A stretch of DNA of 64,000 nucleotides from Bifidobacterium merycicum DSM 6492 (lineage in GTDB: Bacteria > Actinomycetota > Actinomycetes > Actinomycetales > Bifidobacteriaceae): the NCBI RefSeq assembly GCF_900129045.1, contig NZ_FQTX01000005.1, positions 111,477 through 175,476 on the forward strand, in the 5' to 3' direction. The notes beneath the pieces are model-generated. The model saw only the letters and a program-made list of their open reading frames with translations, ran no database searches and was not told where the DNA came from. The translations under genes and the position numbers were made by a program. Shown here in pieces: positions 44,277 through 53,489 of the stretch (its first letter is position 1; the number at the start of each line of letters is the position of its first letter).

Positions 44277-46676
44277 ATGTGCGCAATGCCGAATGCCAAC
44301 GATCAACAGCGCGGCCGTCAGGATGACGACAGCCGTTTCATGCCGCCGTCCATGCGGTCCGGGGCGAATGGCGAGGACGGGAACGCCAATCGGAATCCCG
44401 GCCGGAACGCCGAAGGGGAGACCGGCCGAGCCGCCGGCCGAACCGTCAATCAAGCCGCCGGCCGAGCCTCAGACCGAACCGTTGGCCAAACGCCCGGCCG
44501 AACTTCCGGCACCATCGCGGACCGTGATCTTGAGGATACGTTCGTGGATCTCGGCTCGGTACTGGGAGCCGTAGCGGATACGGAACCCGACGCGGAACCG
44601 GGCGCGAAACCCGGCATGGGGTTTGGCTTGAAACCGGGCACAGGGTTTGGCACGAAACCAGACATGAACGCGGGCGCGCATACGGGCGCGCGCACGGACA
44701 CCGACGAACCGCAGCCCGAAGAACTTGATTTCAAAGCACTCGGCACCGCGGACCATCAGACGCCAGCCCCCAAACGCCCGGGCCGACTGGCCGTCCCCGC
44801 ATGCATGGTGCTGGGCGTGCTCGCCGCGCTCGCCATCGTGATCGCATGGTTCCCCAAAGGCTACGCCGCATGGAACTACCCGCTGCACGAGATCGATGCG
44901 CCGGCGCACTACTATTTCATCCGCAAAATCCTCGACGAAGGCATCAGCGCGGCAACCCACTTGTGGCCGAACGACGCGTTCTACCCGCCCATGTTCCATC
45001 TGCTCGCAGCGGGGCTGATCAAACTCGCCGCACTGTTCGGCGTGACCGTCAACGTGTACACCGCGCTGAACGTGGTGTGGATCGCGGGCGCGGGCCTGAT
45101 CTGGCCTGCCGGCATGCAGCTGCTCGCCTCCTACTGGACCTGCCGTTCGCGCCGTCGCGCGGCGCGTGCCGACCTGCCCGGCAACGACTCCGACGGCCTG
45201 GGGGAACGGGACATGAACGCCCTGCGCTGCGTGATATTCCCCTGCATCATGGCGTTCGTGGTACCGCTGCTGGCCATCGCATCCTCCTGCTACCCCTTCC
45301 AAAGCCTCGCCACGGGTCCGCTGCTCGCATACGGTTTGGCGACGGCCATCCTCCCATTCTGGATCTACGCGACCCTGCGCTTCTTCGACGCCATCGCCAA
45401 CCGGCATACCGCGCCGAAACGCGGCTGGTGGCTCAGTCCCATCCTCGGCTGGCTGCTCCTCACCACGCTCGCGGGCGTACTGTGCCTCGTCGCACACCCG
45501 CGCATCGCGTTCACCTGGCTGCTGTTCGTCGCCCCGTTCCTACTGCTCCGACTGCCATGGAAGCTGATTCTCGGAGCATTCCTCGCCGTACTGGCGGCCG
45601 GGGTTGCGTTCTTCTTCTACATGACCTCGCACTACCAGTCCACCCGCTACTTCAACCCAGCCGACTGGTTCCACACCTACACGCCGAGCCGTAGCGTGCA
45701 GGATGCCCTGCGCATATTCGTCACCGACCAGCTGCCGGGGGCGACGGGCATATTCGCGGGCATCGTGGTGGTCGTCGCGTTCGTGATCACACTGCTCGTC
45801 GCCATTTCGCCTCGCATGATGCGGGCGAAACCCTCCACGGGCAAGCATCTGAAGACCACCCCCCACGTGCCCAGCGGGCAGCTGCGTAAGGACGCGGTTT
45901 CCGTGGCGATGATGGTCCTGCTGTTCGGCTTGGTGCTCGTCTGCTCAGCATCGCTCACCGGCTGGTTCCCGAACATCATGGCGGCGGTGTGGTATCGCAC
46001 CGAAGTCCGCCCGCTCACCATGATTCCGCTGGCGCTCATCACCCTGATCGTGTTCGCCGCCAGCGCCGTATGCGAACTGTCCACGCGCCGCGCGGACACG
46101 GTCGTCGCGTTGATCCTGGTGGTCGCGCTCGCCGTGGTGCCGCAGTTCACGAACGTCACGTGCAGCCAGGTCGCCGACGCGGTGTACGCCAACATGGAAC
46201 TCACCGACGATCAGCCGGACGAGCAGCTCACGCAATCCAAATACGAGGTATTGCAGGATGTCGCGCGGGTCGTGGGCGACAAGTCGGTGGTGATTTCGGA
46301 CCCGCTGAACGGTTCCATGTACGGCAAGGCCATGTTCAACACGACCATGCTGTTCCCGATCTACAATCCGGCCGCGGAGAAGAACGGTGCGATCTTCGGC
46401 GAAGTGGAACGCGCCTTCGACTCGGGCAACGCCAAGACGCTGCTCAACACGGTGTGCCCGATCGGCGCGGATACGCCCGAATACTTCCTGACGATGGGCG
46501 ATCAGGCGCCGAGCCTGCAAATGTTCACGTTCAAGGAACAGTACGACCCGTTCCACAAGCGGAACCTGATCTCCAGGTATGTGAAGAACGGCACGCTGAA
46601 GAAGGTGCGCGACTATTCCGGCAAGGGCGGTTACGCCAAGGGATGGGCGTTGTACCGGTTCGGTTGCGGGGACTGA
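44277..46676 (+). CDS. DUF6541-type polytopic membrane protein
   Basis: 799 residues from the ATG at 44277. The first about 165 residues are polar with degenerate repeats (GRTVNQAAGRASDRTVGQTPGRT; GMGFGLKPGTGFGTKPD). About 13 helices follow (170-640); the first extracytoplasmic loop has HEIDAPAHYYFIRKILDEG and FYPPMFHLLAAG, the acidic-loop pattern of GT-C type enzymes, here of the DUF6541 kind. The last about 180 residues are a soluble domain (YEVLQDVARVVGDKSVVISDPLNGSMYG) on the outside. It probably modifies or assembles surface glycans, consistent with the GT2 gene upstream (264-bp gap without other features). The start is uncertain: GAAGATAGG lies rather far upstream of the ATG. Confidence 0.75.
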   Translation: MCAMPNANDQQRGRQDDDSRFMPPSMRSGANGEDGNANRNPGRNAEGETGRAAGRTVNQAAGRASDRTVGQTPGRTSGTIADRDLEDTFVDLGSVLGAVADTEPDAEPGAKPGMGFGLKPGTGFGTKPDMNAGAHTGARTDTDEPQPEELDFKALGTADHQTPAPKRPGRLAVPACMVLGVLAALAIVIAWFPKGYAAWNYPLHEIDAPAHYYFIRKILDEGISAATHLWPNDAFYPPMFHLLAAGLIKLAALFGVTVNVYTALNVVWIAGAGLIWPAGMQLLASYWTCRSRRRAARADLPGNDSDGLGERDMNALRCVIFPCIMAFVVPLLAIASSCYPFQSLATGPLLAYGLATAILPFWIYATLRFFDAIANRHTAPKRGWWLSPILGWLLLTTLAGVLCLVAHPRIAFTWLLFVAPFLLLRLPWKLILGAFLAVLAAGVAFFFYMTSHYQSTRYFNPADWFHTYTPSRSVQDALRIFVTDQLPGATGIFAGIVVVVAFVITLLVAISPRMMRAKPSTGKHLKTTPHVPSGQLRKDAVSVAMMVLLFGLVLVCSASLTGWFPNIMAAVWYRTEVRPLTMIPLALITLIVFAASAVCELSTRRADTVVALILVVALAVVPQFTNVTCSQVADAVYANMELTDDQPDEQLTQSKYEVLQDVARVVGDKSVVISDPLNGSMYGKAMFNTTMLFPIYNPAAEKNGAIFGEVERAFDSGNAKTLLNTVCPIGADTPEYFLTMGDQAPSLQMFTFKEQYDPFHKRNLISRYVKNGTLKKVRDYSGKGGYAKGWALYRFGCGD

Positions 46677-46865
46677 GCGTGAGCCGGGCGGAGTGACGAG
46701 CGTGGGCCGGGCGGAAGATTAGCTGATCGAGTTTGACTGGGCTTGACTGGGTCTGATTGTCTGGACGGTTACGCGGTGTGGCTGCGTAAGTGATCACGCT
46801 GGCTGTTGATCTGCCTATCCGTCTCGCATCGCCTTACGCCGCGGCCTGTCGCTACACTGATAACC

Positions 46866-48464
46866 ATGCACACGTTCCGCAAGTCCCGTAAGCCGCGCAA
46901 GCTCCACAAGGTGTTTCACGAGATGTTTCACATCGCTGGTGGTCGCGCGTCGGACGGTCATTCCGGTCATCCCGGTGCTCCCAGCCGTTTCAGCCGCACC
47001 CGTACTCGTGCCCATGGCCACATCCGCACTTCTGCCCGGACACGTACTCGTGCCCGCAGCCGGTACGTCACCCGCGCCGTCGCCGCCATCGCCAGCATCG
47101 CCACAATCATGGGCCTCGCCGCATGCGGGCAATCATCCGACACCCGCACGCACATCTCCGTATGGAGCTGGGAACCAAGCATGGAAACGGTCGTGCAACG
47201 ATTCGAATCCGAAAACCCGGACATCGCCGTCGACCTGACCAGCATCTCCGGGTACGACAACCTGAACACCGCCATCCAGGACGGCTACAACATGCCGGAC
47301 GTGGCACAGATCGAATACTACGCGCTGCGCCAGTACGCGGTATCCAGCCAGCTGCTCGACCTGACGGGTCGGGTCGGAAGCAACTTCGGCAGCTTCTACT
47401 CGCCGGGCACGTGGGCATCCGTGCACCTGGCCGACAAAATCTACGGCCTGCCCATGGATTCCGGCCCAATGGCCTTCTTCTACAACAAAACCGTGTTCGA
47501 CGACGCGGGCGTGGATGCCACCAAAATCAAAACGTGGGACGACTACTACGAGGCCGCCAAGAAACTCAAAGCCACCGGCGCGTACATCACCGCCGATTCG
47601 GGCGATGCGAGCTTCTACGACGCCATGATCTGGCTCGCGGGCGGCAAACCCTTCACCACCAGCGAAGACGGCAAGAACGTAACCGTCAACCTCACCGGAG
47701 ACAAAGGCGTAAGGAAATTCACCGCATTCTGGCAGAAAATGATCAACGAAGGCCTCATCGACACCAGAAGCGCCACATGGTCGGACGGTTGGAAGCGCGG
47801 GCTCGGTAGGGGCACGATCGCATCCGTGTTCTCCGGAGCGTGGATGACCTCGCTGCTGCAATCCGACGTTCCCGGCAGCGCAGGCCTGTGGCGTGTCACG
47901 CAAATGCCGACCGTGGACGGCAAGCGTGTCACCTCGGAAAACGGCGGTTCCGCGCTGTGCGTACTGCAATCCACCCGTAAACCGGACGCCGCATACCGTT
48001 TCGTCGAATTCGCGGCACATAACGCCGAAGGAATCAGTGCCCGTGTGGACGGCGGCGCATTCCCCGCCGACCTGCCCACGCTGACCAGTTCCAGTTTCCT
48101 CTCACGCACCACCATCAAGGATTCGCGCGGCCTCGATATCCCCTACTTCGGCGGGCAACAGTTCAACCGGGAACTCTCCGAGGCGGCGAAAAACGTATCA
48201 ACCGGCTACCAGTACCTACCGTTCGAAGTGTATGCGCGCAGCGACTTCAGCGCGACCGTGGGCACGGCCTACCGTTGGGCGAACTCGTGGCAGTCCTACC
48301 TGAAGCGTCAGGAGGCCGTGAAGGAAGGGTTGCTGGACGATAACGGCAAGCCCTTGGAACCGTTCGACAAGCCGACCGACAAGGTGACGCTGAAGCAGGG
48401 CATCGCCCTGTGGGAGAAGGACATCAAGGAATACGGCACGAACCAGGGCTTCACCGTGCGGTGA
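46866..48464 (+). CDS. Extracellular solute-binding lipoprotein (family 1, sugar ABC type)
   Basis: 532 residues if started at the ATG at 46866. The body is a typical family 1 sugar-binding protein: HISVWSWEPSMETVVQRFESENPDIAV, DVAQIEYYALRQYAVSSQLLDLT, YGLPMDSGPMAFFYNKTVFDDAGVD, TWDDYYEAAKKLK, and SENGGSALCVLQSTRKPDAAYRFVEF. A lipobox LAAC puts the lipidated Cys at residue 87, far too deep for a normal signal peptide; the n-region before it is Arg/His-rich. No better start codon exists in frame except ATG 46923. The direct repeat ATGTTTCAC-N3 (46911-46931) lies inside this leader. No permease or ATPase genes adjoin, so it is an orphan binding protein working with unlinked components. Confidence 0.85.
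   Translation: MHTFRKSRKPRKLHKVFHEMFHIAGGRASDGHSGHPGAPSRFSRTRTRAHGHIRTSARTRTRARSRYVTRAVAAIASIATIMGLAACGQSSDTRTHISVWSWEPSMETVVQRFESENPDIAVDLTSISGYDNLNTAIQDGYNMPDVAQIEYYALRQYAVSSQLLDLTGRVGSNFGSFYSPGTWASVHLADKIYGLPMDSGPMAFFYNKTVFDDAGVDATKIKTWDDYYEAAKKLKATGAYITADSGDASFYDAMIWLAGGKPFTTSEDGKNVTVNLTGDKGVRKFTAFWQKMINEGLIDTRSATWSDGWKRGLGRGTIASVFSGAWMTSLLQSDVPGSAGLWRVTQMPTVDGKRVTSENGGSALCVLQSTRKPDAAYRFVEFAAHNAEGISARVDGGAFPADLPTLTSSSFLSRTTIKDSRGLDIPYFGGQQFNRELSEAAKNVSTGYQYLPFEVYARSDFSATVGTAYRWANSWQSYLKRQEAVKEGLLDDNGKPLEPFDKPTDKVTLKQGIALWEKDIKEYGTNQGFTVR
46911..46931. repeat. Direct repeat GTGTTTCAC-N3-ATGTTTCAC (copy 3 of 3)
   Basis: Same 12-bp pitch as the copies at 2249 and 38838, one mismatch in the first half. 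It lies in the atypical leader of the solute-binding protein, so the true transcription or translation start may be downstream of it. Confidence 0.6.
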
Positions 48465-48502
48465 GCTGCGTTACTGTGCAGCTATTGCTGGGGAGCCCGA
48501 GG

Positions 48503-48526
48503 GCGGGCCTTCCCCAGAATCGGACA
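48503..48526. repeat. Family A remnant (right arm only)
   Basis: CCAGAATCGGACA preserves the right half of a palindrome; the left arm is gone. It is the last trace of family A in the window. Confidence 0.5.
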
Positions 48527-48580
48527 AAAATGGGTTGAATTTGTCTGATTTCGGGTGTTCTGCGTTGCCGTGTGTTGCGC

Positions 48581-49348
48581 TTACCGCACGTTCCGCTTGT
48601 AGATCAGGGCCATGCCTTTGAAGATCAGATCCGGATCGTACACGTCGATCTCATCCGTATCATCCTTGAAAATACGTCCCAAACCGCCGGTCGTGACCAC
48701 TTTGAACGGCTCTCCGATCTCCTCGCGGAACTGCCGGATCGTGCGCTCGATACCGCCGAGGAACGTGTAATACAAGCCGGCCTGCATGGCGGTGCGCGTG
48801 TTCGTGGCGAGAATCGACTTCGGGCGCACGATCTCCACTTCGGGCAGCTGCGCGGTCTGCCCCCACAGGGCTTCGGCGCCGGTGCGGATGCCGGTCGTGA
48901 TATACCCCGCGCGGATCGTGCCCTTGGCATCGACGTAATTGAACGTGGTCGCCGTACCGAAATCGGCCACCAGCACCGGGCCGCCATACGTGTAGTACGC
49001 GCCGACGCAATCGGTCAGGCAGTCGGCACCCATGGTCCTGGGATCATCCATATGGATGTTGATGCCGGTTTTGATGCCCGGTCCCACAACCATCGGCTCG
49101 AAACTGAGGAATTTGATGATCGAGGCGCGGAAGGAATGCATGACCTTCGGCACCACCGAACACACGATCACATCCTCCACGTCATGCCGCGTGTACCCGC
49201 TGATCTGCAGGAACTGCGAGATCATCACCGTATATTCGTCCGACGTGTGCAGGGCTTTCGTGGTGATGCGGTAGGAGCCGACGATGCGCTCGCCTTCCAG
49301 AAAGCCGATGACGATGTTGGTGTTTCCGATATCTACTGCCATCAGCAT
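48581..49348 (-). CDS. coaX: Type III pantothenate kinase
   Basis: 255 residues, ATG at 49348 (MLMAVDIGNTN; an ATG two codons on is possible). It phosphorylates pantothenate, the first step to coenzyme A, within the acetate/sugar kinase-Hsc70 fold. Motifs: DIGNTNIVIGF phosphate loop, VPKV, GPGIKTG, DDPRTMGADCLTDCVGAYY with the catalytic Asp, LVADFGTATTFNYVD, GYITTGIRTGAEAL, and TGGLGRIF adenosine motif. Full-length for the class. Immediately before it on the same strand lies coaBC, so two consecutive CoA steps are clustered. The 244-bp gap between them carries GGTTGTTGG-type low-complexity sequence (49374-49450). Confidence 0.96.
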   Translation of the reverse strand: MLMAVDIGNTNIVIGFLEGERIVGSYRITTKALHTSDEYTVMISQFLQISGYTRHDVEDVIVCSVVPKVMHSFRASIIKFLSFEPMVVGPGIKTGINIHMDDPRTMGADCLTDCVGAYYTYGGPVLVADFGTATTFNYVDAKGTIRAGYITTGIRTGAEALWGQTAQLPEVEIVRPKSILATNTRTAMQAGLYYTFLGGIERTIRQFREEIGEPFKVVTTGGLGRIFKDDTDEIDVYDPDLIFKGMALIYKRNVR

Positions 49349-49592
49349 GATGCTCGATGCTCCCTCGGTGGTTGGTGGTGTTGCGGTTGTTGGTGTTGCT
49401 GTGGTTATTGTGGTTTGGCTGCGGTTGCTGCGGTTGCTGCGGCTGGCCGGCAAAACCGCGGCGATGCCTGCGTTGCCGGACGGTCGATGTTGTTGGCGCG
49501 TGGGCATGCGCTGCCGCCACCACTATAAGCCGCGATGACCGCGATCCGCGCGGGACATGCGCGAATCACGGTTCGGGGAATCACGGTTCGGG

Positions 49593-51011
49593 TCACGCCT
49601 TGCGCATCTCGGCGAGACGCAGCAGCAACCGGTGCGCCAAGTCGGTTTTGCCCATTTTCCGCCATTTTTCGATGTTCGGTGCGCTCGCGTTCGGTGCGTC
49701 TGCCATAGCGTCTGCCGTTGCGTCTGCGTTATCGTCGCCGTCGTTCGCGCCCGGCGTGAGCACGGTTACGACGTTCGTATCCGTGCCGAACCCGGCGCCG
49801 GCGTCGCGCAGGTTGTTCGCCACCAGCATGTCGCAATTCTTGCTTGCCAGCTTCTTCGCCGCGTTCTCGATGAGATTCTGCGTCTCCATGGCGAACCCGC
49901 ACAGCACCTGCGAGCCGTCGTTGCGTTTGCGAGCGCCGACCCATGCGAGGATGTCCGGGTTGGAGACAAGTTCGATCCGGATGCTGGTGCGCCCGGCTTT
50001 CTTGATTTTCTCGTCGGCGATCTTGTTGACGCGGAAGTCGGCCACGGCTGCGGTCATGACGATGATGTCCGCCGACTGGTAGTTGCGCTGCACGGCTTCG
50101 AACATCTGTTGCGCGGTGGTGACGTGTATGGTTTCGATGCTCGGCTCGTCGGGTTCGGGCAGGTTGACCGGTCCGCTGACCAGTGTGACGGTCGCGCCGA
50201 GTGCTGCGGCCTCATGGGCGAAGCCGTAGCCCATTTTGCCGGTGGAATGGTTGGTGAGGAAGCGTACCGGATCCAATGGTTCCTGTGTCGGCCCGGCGGT
50301 GATGAGCACGTGCAGGCCGTGGAGCGGCAGGGGAATGGGCGTTGTGGCGCTGGTGCTTGCGGGGACGTTGGAACCTGTAGAGGTACTGGCAGTTGCTTCG
50401 GCTTCGGCGTTCTCGTTCGCTGTGGAGTGGGATGCGTCCATCAGCTGCGCCACGATTCGTTCGATGGCGGCCGGTTCCTCCATGCGTCCCTTGCCGGTGT
50501 CGCCGCAGGCGAGCTCGCCCGAACCGGGTTCCACGATCGTCCAGCCGAGTTCACGGCAGGTGTTGAGGTTACGCTGCGTGACGGGGTTGTCGAACATGTG
50601 CACGTTCATCGCCGGGCAGAGCACTTTGATATCGCCATAGTAGGCGAGGATCGTGGAGGTGAGGGTGTCGTCGGCCATTCCCGCGGCGATGCGGGCGATG
50701 ATGTCGGCGCTCGCTGGTGCGATGACCAGCGCGTCCGCCCATGCCGCGTCGGCGATGTGGTTGATGGATGCCGGATTGGCGGGGTTGCTGACGACATCGC
50801 CTTGGATGGCCGAGGCCGTGACCTGCGGGAACATGGCGGTCCGGGTCGGCGTGTGCGTGAGCGACGTGAAGGTGAGCGGTGTGACGAACTGTTCGGCCGC
50901 CATGGTTTCGATCACGCGCACCTCATGGCCGGCTTTGGTCCAGTCGGATGCCAGATGGCATGCCTTGAACGCTGCGATCGATCCAGTGACTCCCAGAAGA
51001 ATATGCGACAT
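49593..51011 (-). CDS. coaBC: Phosphopantothenoylcysteine synthetase/decarboxylase (bifunctional)
   Basis: 472 residues, ATG at 51011 (MSHILLGVTGSIAAFK). The N-terminal CoaC half (about 1-190) is an HFCD flavoprotein: GSIAAFKACHLASDW flavin loop, ADALVIAPASADIIARIAAGMADDTLTS, and PAMNVHMFDNPVTQRN, matching the PxMNxxMW substrate clamp except for a terminal Phe in place of Trp. A Ser/Thr/Ala-rich linker (about 200-235) leads to the CoaB half: ITAGPTQEPLDPVRFLTNHSTGKMGY, TAAVADFR, and the CTP/dimer lysine region IKK. It makes 4'-phosphopantetheine from phosphopantothenate and cysteine. The linker and the Asp/Ala-rich insertion at about 425-450 are longer than in most homologues. Confidence 0.96.
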   Translation of the reverse strand: MSHILLGVTGSIAAFKACHLASDWTKAGHEVRVIETMAAEQFVTPLTFTSLTHTPTRTAMFPQVTASAIQGDVVSNPANPASINHIADAAWADALVIAPASADIIARIAAGMADDTLTSTILAYYGDIKVLCPAMNVHMFDNPVTQRNLNTCRELGWTIVEPGSGELACGDTGKGRMEEPAAIERIVAQLMDASHSTANENAEAEATASTSTGSNVPASTSATTPIPLPLHGLHVLITAGPTQEPLDPVRFLTNHSTGKMGYGFAHEAAALGATVTLVSGPVNLPEPDEPSIETIHVTTAQQMFEAVQRNYQSADIIVMTAAVADFRVNKIADEKIKKAGRTSIRIELVSNPDILAWVGARKRNDGSQVLCGFAMETQNLIENAAKKLASKNCDMLVANNLRDAGAGFGTDTNVVTVLTPGANDGDDNADATADAMADAPNASAPNIEKWRKMGKTDLAHRLLLRLAEMRKA

Positions 51012-51061
51012 GCCCGTCAGTATACAAACCGTCACGCACGAATGCCGCAGTACCCGTGCTC

Positions 51062-51191
51062 TGCCGGTCTGAACCCGCTATGCCGTTCTGTACCTGCCGT
51101 GCTGGTTACTCGCCGTGCTGGCTGTACCGTTGCGCTGGTTGTGTCTGCTGTGCCGGTTGCATCAGCTATGCCGGTCTGAACCCGCTATGCC
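51062..51191 (+). repeat. Exact 23-bp direct repeat in a degenerate minisatellite
   Basis: An identical 23-bp sequence (core CCGGTCTGAACCCGCTATG) occurs at 51062-51084 and 51169-51191, 107 bp apart. The space between is filled with GCTGTGCCGG / CTGCCGTGCTGG variants. It lies in the gap between coaBC and the hydrolase gene; no coding signal. Confidence 0.7.
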
Positions 51192-51284
51192 TGGCCGTCC
51201 TGGCCTACCGGGCGGTCGCCCTCATCGCGGTTCCCTATCGCGGCTCCTATCATCGTTTCCCATCACAATCCCCGGCATGGTTCC

Positions 51285-52940
51285 CTACCGTGACATGCGC
51301 CCCTCATAGTAGAGGGTTTCGCGCAGATTGCCCGAAATCACGCCGGCGAAATGCCGTTCATGCTTGTCGACCGCCTGCGAGCCCAAGTCGCTGGCGTTCT
51401 GATACGCGGCCTGATGGTATTTCAGCCAATGACTGAGCTCCTGGCTTTCCAAAGCGTTCGTGACCGGCGAGGCGGCATACGGGTTCGATGGTGGGATGAT
51501 GACGCCATCCTCCACGACCTGCGGCGGGGTCGGTGTGACCGTGCCGCGAATGGTCAGCCAATGCTCCGTTTCCGGATTCTGTGCACCGTCCAACGCGGCC
51601 ACCAGCTCATCCTCGATCTCGATACTGGTCACCCAGGTTTTCTCCGGAATCGGATGATTCGCCACCGGCGATCCGGCCGTCACCACATGGCAGATGTTGT
51701 ACGCGTCGGATTGGTCGGCGGCGATCTGCGCGGCCACGATACCGCCCTGCGAATGGCCGATCAACGCCACCGGCTCATCGGAACGGATACCAGCCTTGCG
51801 CATCGCCTCAACCACCATGCGTGCGCTATCCGCCCGCTTGCGCTGCTCAGCATCATCGCTCATCAACTCGACGTTCTGCTCCCAACCGAACGGCGAATCG
51901 GCATGACCATCCGTACCTGGAATCGTAACCAGCCAGGCGTTCGTACCATCCTCACGCTCATACCGCTGCACGGCGATCGTGGCATAGCGTAATCCGGAAC
52001 CCAGCTTGTATTTCTCCTCGCCAAGCCTGCGCAGATTCTCCAACGATTCAGCCACCGACGTGCTTGGGCCTACCATATCCACGGTCGAACGCACGCGTCG
52101 GACCGTCAACGTATTGCCCTGCGCGAGGTCCTTCACCGGCCCGGAATACTTGCTGATCGAACCCGCTGCCTGATTCACCTCATCCTTGCTGAAAATCCCT
52201 TTGATATACGTCGTGCCGGAAATCAGCGCCCCGATGCCCGAAAGATACGCCTCCTGCAGCGGTGCCGTCATCTGCGAGGCCGCGGCCGGTTTCGGCTTGC
52301 CTTCGGCGATCCAACTCGCACCCAACCCGCCGAGAATCAGCCCGAGCATGCCGAGCGAAGTATAACCGGGCGCGGATTTCGTGACGGCCTGCCCCACCTC
52401 GTTGAACGCTTCGCGAGCCTTCCACTCGGCCTCACTGTACAAACTGTGGGCGCGGACCAGCAGTTCGGCCATACGGCGTAATTGGAAACCGTCCGCATCG
52501 CAGTTCCTCGCGTTCTCGCCACACAACGCGATAAGCCGCTCATAGGGGAGCGAACCATGCATGACGGTCATCTGACCTGCCGTCGCAGCCGCGCCACCCG
52601 TGCCAGCCGAACCGGCCGTGCCACCAGCTCTCGTGCCATAGGGGGCGGCAATGCAACCGGTGATGGCGTTGGAAGCGGGGAACGATGTCGTCACGGTTCC
52701 CGAACCGGCTCCCAGCCCGGCTCCCGCTCCTGCCCCCGAGCCGGACAACACCGGGCACAACGGCACGCTGGCCCGGTCTCGTGCCAGATCCATCGCCGCC
52801 TGCCGCCACGCAATACCATGCGCGATCAGCCGCCCACCGGCATCATCCAACGCCGTGGCCACCCGGCGGTAATCCTCCAACGTGGCGGGCGCCAACTGAT
52901 GCCCGCCATACACATACGACGTAACCTGCCAACCCATCAT
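51285..52940 (-). CDS. Alpha/beta hydrolase with WXG-like N-terminal helical region
   Basis: 551 residues, ATG at 52940, overlapping the upstream stop as ATGA with GGGAG before it. The first about 60 residues (VYGGHQLAPATLEDYRRVATALDDAGGRLIAHGIAWRQAAMDL) form helices resembling WXG100/ESX substrates, then a Gly/Ala-rich hinge, a helical middle (about 130-300), and an alpha/beta hydrolase domain with VTIPGTDGHAD, the nucleophile elbow LIGHSQGGIVAAQ, and VTAGSPVANH. A helical hairpin SLGMLGLILGGLGASW may touch membranes. No Sec signal. The plan suggests a lipase or esterase exported with, or acting on, its small WXG-like partner; secretion is inferred, not shown. Confidence 0.75.
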   Translation of the reverse strand: MMGWQVTSYVYGGHQLAPATLEDYRRVATALDDAGGRLIAHGIAWRQAAMDLARDRASVPLCPVLSGSGAGAGAGLGAGSGTVTTSFPASNAITGCIAAPYGTRAGGTAGSAGTGGAAATAGQMTVMHGSLPYERLIALCGENARNCDADGFQLRRMAELLVRAHSLYSEAEWKAREAFNEVGQAVTKSAPGYTSLGMLGLILGGLGASWIAEGKPKPAAASQMTAPLQEAYLSGIGALISGTTYIKGIFSKDEVNQAAGSISKYSGPVKDLAQGNTLTVRRVRSTVDMVGPSTSVAESLENLRRLGEEKYKLGSGLRYATIAVQRYEREDGTNAWLVTIPGTDGHADSPFGWEQNVELMSDDAEQRKRADSARMVVEAMRKAGIRSDEPVALIGHSQGGIVAAQIAADQSDAYNICHVVTAGSPVANHPIPEKTWVTSIEIEDELVAALDGAQNPETEHWLTIRGTVTPTPPQVVEDGVIIPPSNPYAASPVTNALESQELSHWLKYHQAAYQNASDLGSQAVDKHERHFAGVISGNLRETLYYEGRMSR

Positions 52941-53272
52941 GTGTCTCCCTGCGTCCATGGAATGCGCGAAACCTGCGCCACCTGCGCGGTCGACCGGGCC
53001 TCACCGTCATGCGCATCCAACGAATTACGCACGGTGGCGAGACGATCCCGGTAATGGTCGGCCGCCCTGCCGCTCCAATCAATGCCATGCGCCGAAGCCA
53101 CAGCCTCCCGAATCGTGGCATGCACGGAAGCGCTGTTGGCGGCGAGCGCGGCGATGCGCTCGCGACCGTTCGCCGTGACGGTGAGGCATGGGCAGCCGGT
53201 GCCTGCGGATGCCGCTTGTGCGGCGGCGAACAGTGGTTGCGTGCCGTTTCCTGAAAGTGATGTGATACTCAT
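52937..53272 (-). CDS. Small WXG100-like protein
   Basis: 111 residues, ATG at 53272 (MSITSLSGNGTQPLF). A helix (ERIAALAANSASVHATIREAVASA), the turn GIDWSGRAADHYRDRL containing the W-x-G motif, and a second helix (LATVRNSLDAHDGEA) reproduce the helical hairpin of WXG100 proteins, the usual type VII secretion substrates and chaperones. It is coupled by a 4-bp overlap to the hydrolase gene, which suggests a heterodimeric pair. No ESX ATPase or membrane genes are in the window. A 217-bp gap separates it from the MoxR operon. Confidence 0.65.
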   Translation of the reverse strand: MSITSLSGNGTQPLFAAAQAASAGTGCPCLTVTANGRERIAALAANSASVHATIREAVASAHGIDWSGRAADHYRDRLATVRNSLDAHDGEARSTAQVAQVSRIPWTQGDT

Positions 53273-53489
53273 GGCCCCATTGAACAGGGGCCGTGCCGGC
53301 TTCGTCCAGCCGAACAGGGGTATGTGGTCGGGACCTTCGGCGTTCATCACGGTTTGGTCACAAATGTTGATTCCGAGGGAAGCCTTCCTGACTTTCGGCC
53401 GCGCCATCCTCAAAATCGGACGGAATCGGCCCATTCTTGTCCGGAAACGGGGAGAACCACCCCGCGCACCCCACCACGCGCGAGTCACG

